Source: Proteobacteria bacterium UBA1673 (GTDB taxonomy: Bacteria; Pseudomonadota; Gammaproteobacteria; Comchoanobacterales; Comchoanobacteraceae). Taken from it: a DNA stretch of 5,880 nucleotides. Of this stretch, positions 5,630 through 5,880 are shown piece after piece; the first letter of the stretch is position 1, and each line of letters begins with the position of its first letter. The notes beneath the pieces are model-generated. The model was not told where the DNA came from, did no database searches, and was given only the letters and a program-made list of their open reading frames with translations. The stretch spans positions 1 through 5,880 of the forward strand of contig DCKN01000043.1 in NCBI GenBank assembly GCA_002320385.1, read 5' to 3'. The translations under genes were made by a program, and so were the position numbers.

Positions 5630-5880
5630 GCATGGTTCTCCGAGTGGTTTTTAAATTTTTTGAGCAACTGGATGTGTGTCTCAAAATTAGAATAAATCAT
5701 TTCGTGGTTGAATTGAGCTATCTGTGATAAGGCGAATTGTATCACGATAGCGTAATTGGCGCAAATATTCCTGTATTGTTCGTTTTTGGTTCGATATTTA
5801 TTTCTGCCCAAAATGGCTGTGTTTTTTATGGCTTGGATGGCGATCGGTGTAAATGTTTTGCCATTTCTAATGCTCCGTAC
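5584..5880 (-). CDS. Doubtful open frame running off the right edge
   Basis: One minus-strand frame is open from the window edge to a TAA at 5584, 99 codons without a stop in AT-rich DNA. If coding, it would be the C-terminal end of a gene or remnant lying to the right. The translation is polar and helix-like (Asn, Lys, Gln and Ile rich) and ends in a hydrophobic stretch. I recognise no family. Its last 46 bases overlap the start of the transporter in another frame, which is unusual for two real genes, and an internal TTG near 5811 has no ribosome binding site I would trust. It may be a decayed gene or chance; the opposite strand is also open from 5756 to the edge. Confidence 0.2.
   Translation of the reverse strand, partial: VRSIRNGKTFTPIAIQAIKNTAILGRNKYRTKNEQYRNICANYAIVIQFALSQIAQFNHEMIYSNFETHIQLLKKFKNHSENHACATVYFLILYQFFQ
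5638..5641 (-). promoter_or_regulatory. Ribosome binding site deciding the transporter start
   Basis: The minus strand reads GGAG at 5641-5638, 8 bases before ATG 5629. The next in-frame ATG codons (Met22 at 5566 and Met25 at 5557) have no comparable site, so 5629 is preferred. A second ATG at 5633, only 4 bases from GGAG and in another frame, opens an 8-codon reading frame ending at 5607. It would overlap and compete with the real start. Confidence 0.55.

Noticed and set aside
5448..5654. Plus-strand 68-codon frame over the transporter N-terminus
   Set aside because: Antisense to the transporter start; its hydrophobic look comes from the Lys/Arg-rich and A-rich opposite strand.
5658..5686. 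TTTTGAG / CTCAAAA inverted repeat upstream of the transporter
   Set aside because: A 7-bp AT-rich stem with a 15-base loop and no T run in the transporter direction; too weak to call a terminator or operator.
5756..5880. Plus-strand hydrophobic open frame running off the right edge (ATG at 5813)
   Set aside because: No ribosome binding site precedes the ATG and the hydrophobicity is explained by T-rich sequence; it also lies opposite another open frame.
1..5880. CRISPR array, tRNA, rRNA, insertion-sequence ends or toxin-antitoxin pair
   Set aside because: I saw no regularly spaced DNA repeats, no cloverleaf, no transposase motif and no terminal inverted repeats on reading both strands by eye.

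Overview
The window looks like a piece of chromosome from a moderately AT-rich, host-associated gammaproteobacterium, plausibly of the Legionellales or a similar intracellular lineage. The main reason is a bacterial gene encoding a eukaryotic-type U-box (E3 ubiquitin ligase) domain behind a tandem-repeat solenoid, with an acidic C-terminal tail like that of type IVB-secreted effectors. The lineage is inferred: no rRNA, tRNA or housekeeping marker is present.

Layout. Positions 1-229 hold no gene I can support, only open stretches of about 45 codons or fewer. At 230-607 (minus) lies a small exported, helical, cysteine-containing protein of unknown function. A 283-base divergent intergenic region (608-890) follows. 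It carries a 21-bp inverted repeat, a candidate promoter for the plus-strand gene, and a duplicated 7-mer overlapping that promoter. At 891-3098 (plus) is the 735-residue repeat/U-box protein: a disordered N-terminus, seven full and one partial copies of a ~43-residue ankyrin-like repeat, an acidic linker, a U-box and an acidic tail. A 260-base convergent intergenic region contains a weak terminator candidate for the U-box gene and a GC-rich hairpin just past the end of the next gene. At 3359-5629 (minus) is a 756-residue ABC half-transporter (membrane domain fused to ATPase domain), distantly like the SbmA/YddA (ABC_membrane_2) group. To its right, up to the window end, an unidentified minus-strand frame stays open for 99 codons and overlaps the transporter start. 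It is a weak candidate for a gene fragment.

How they may work together. The three supported genes are each transcribed separately: the first two diverge and the last two converge, so there is no operon. The U-box protein would be expected to act inside a eukaryotic host cell, with the repeats choosing the substrate and the U-box recruiting a host E2. The small exported protein shares its upstream region with it and could be co-regulated. The ABC transporter acts in the bacterial inner membrane and has no evident functional link to the effector. The most interesting content is the repeat-plus-U-box architecture.
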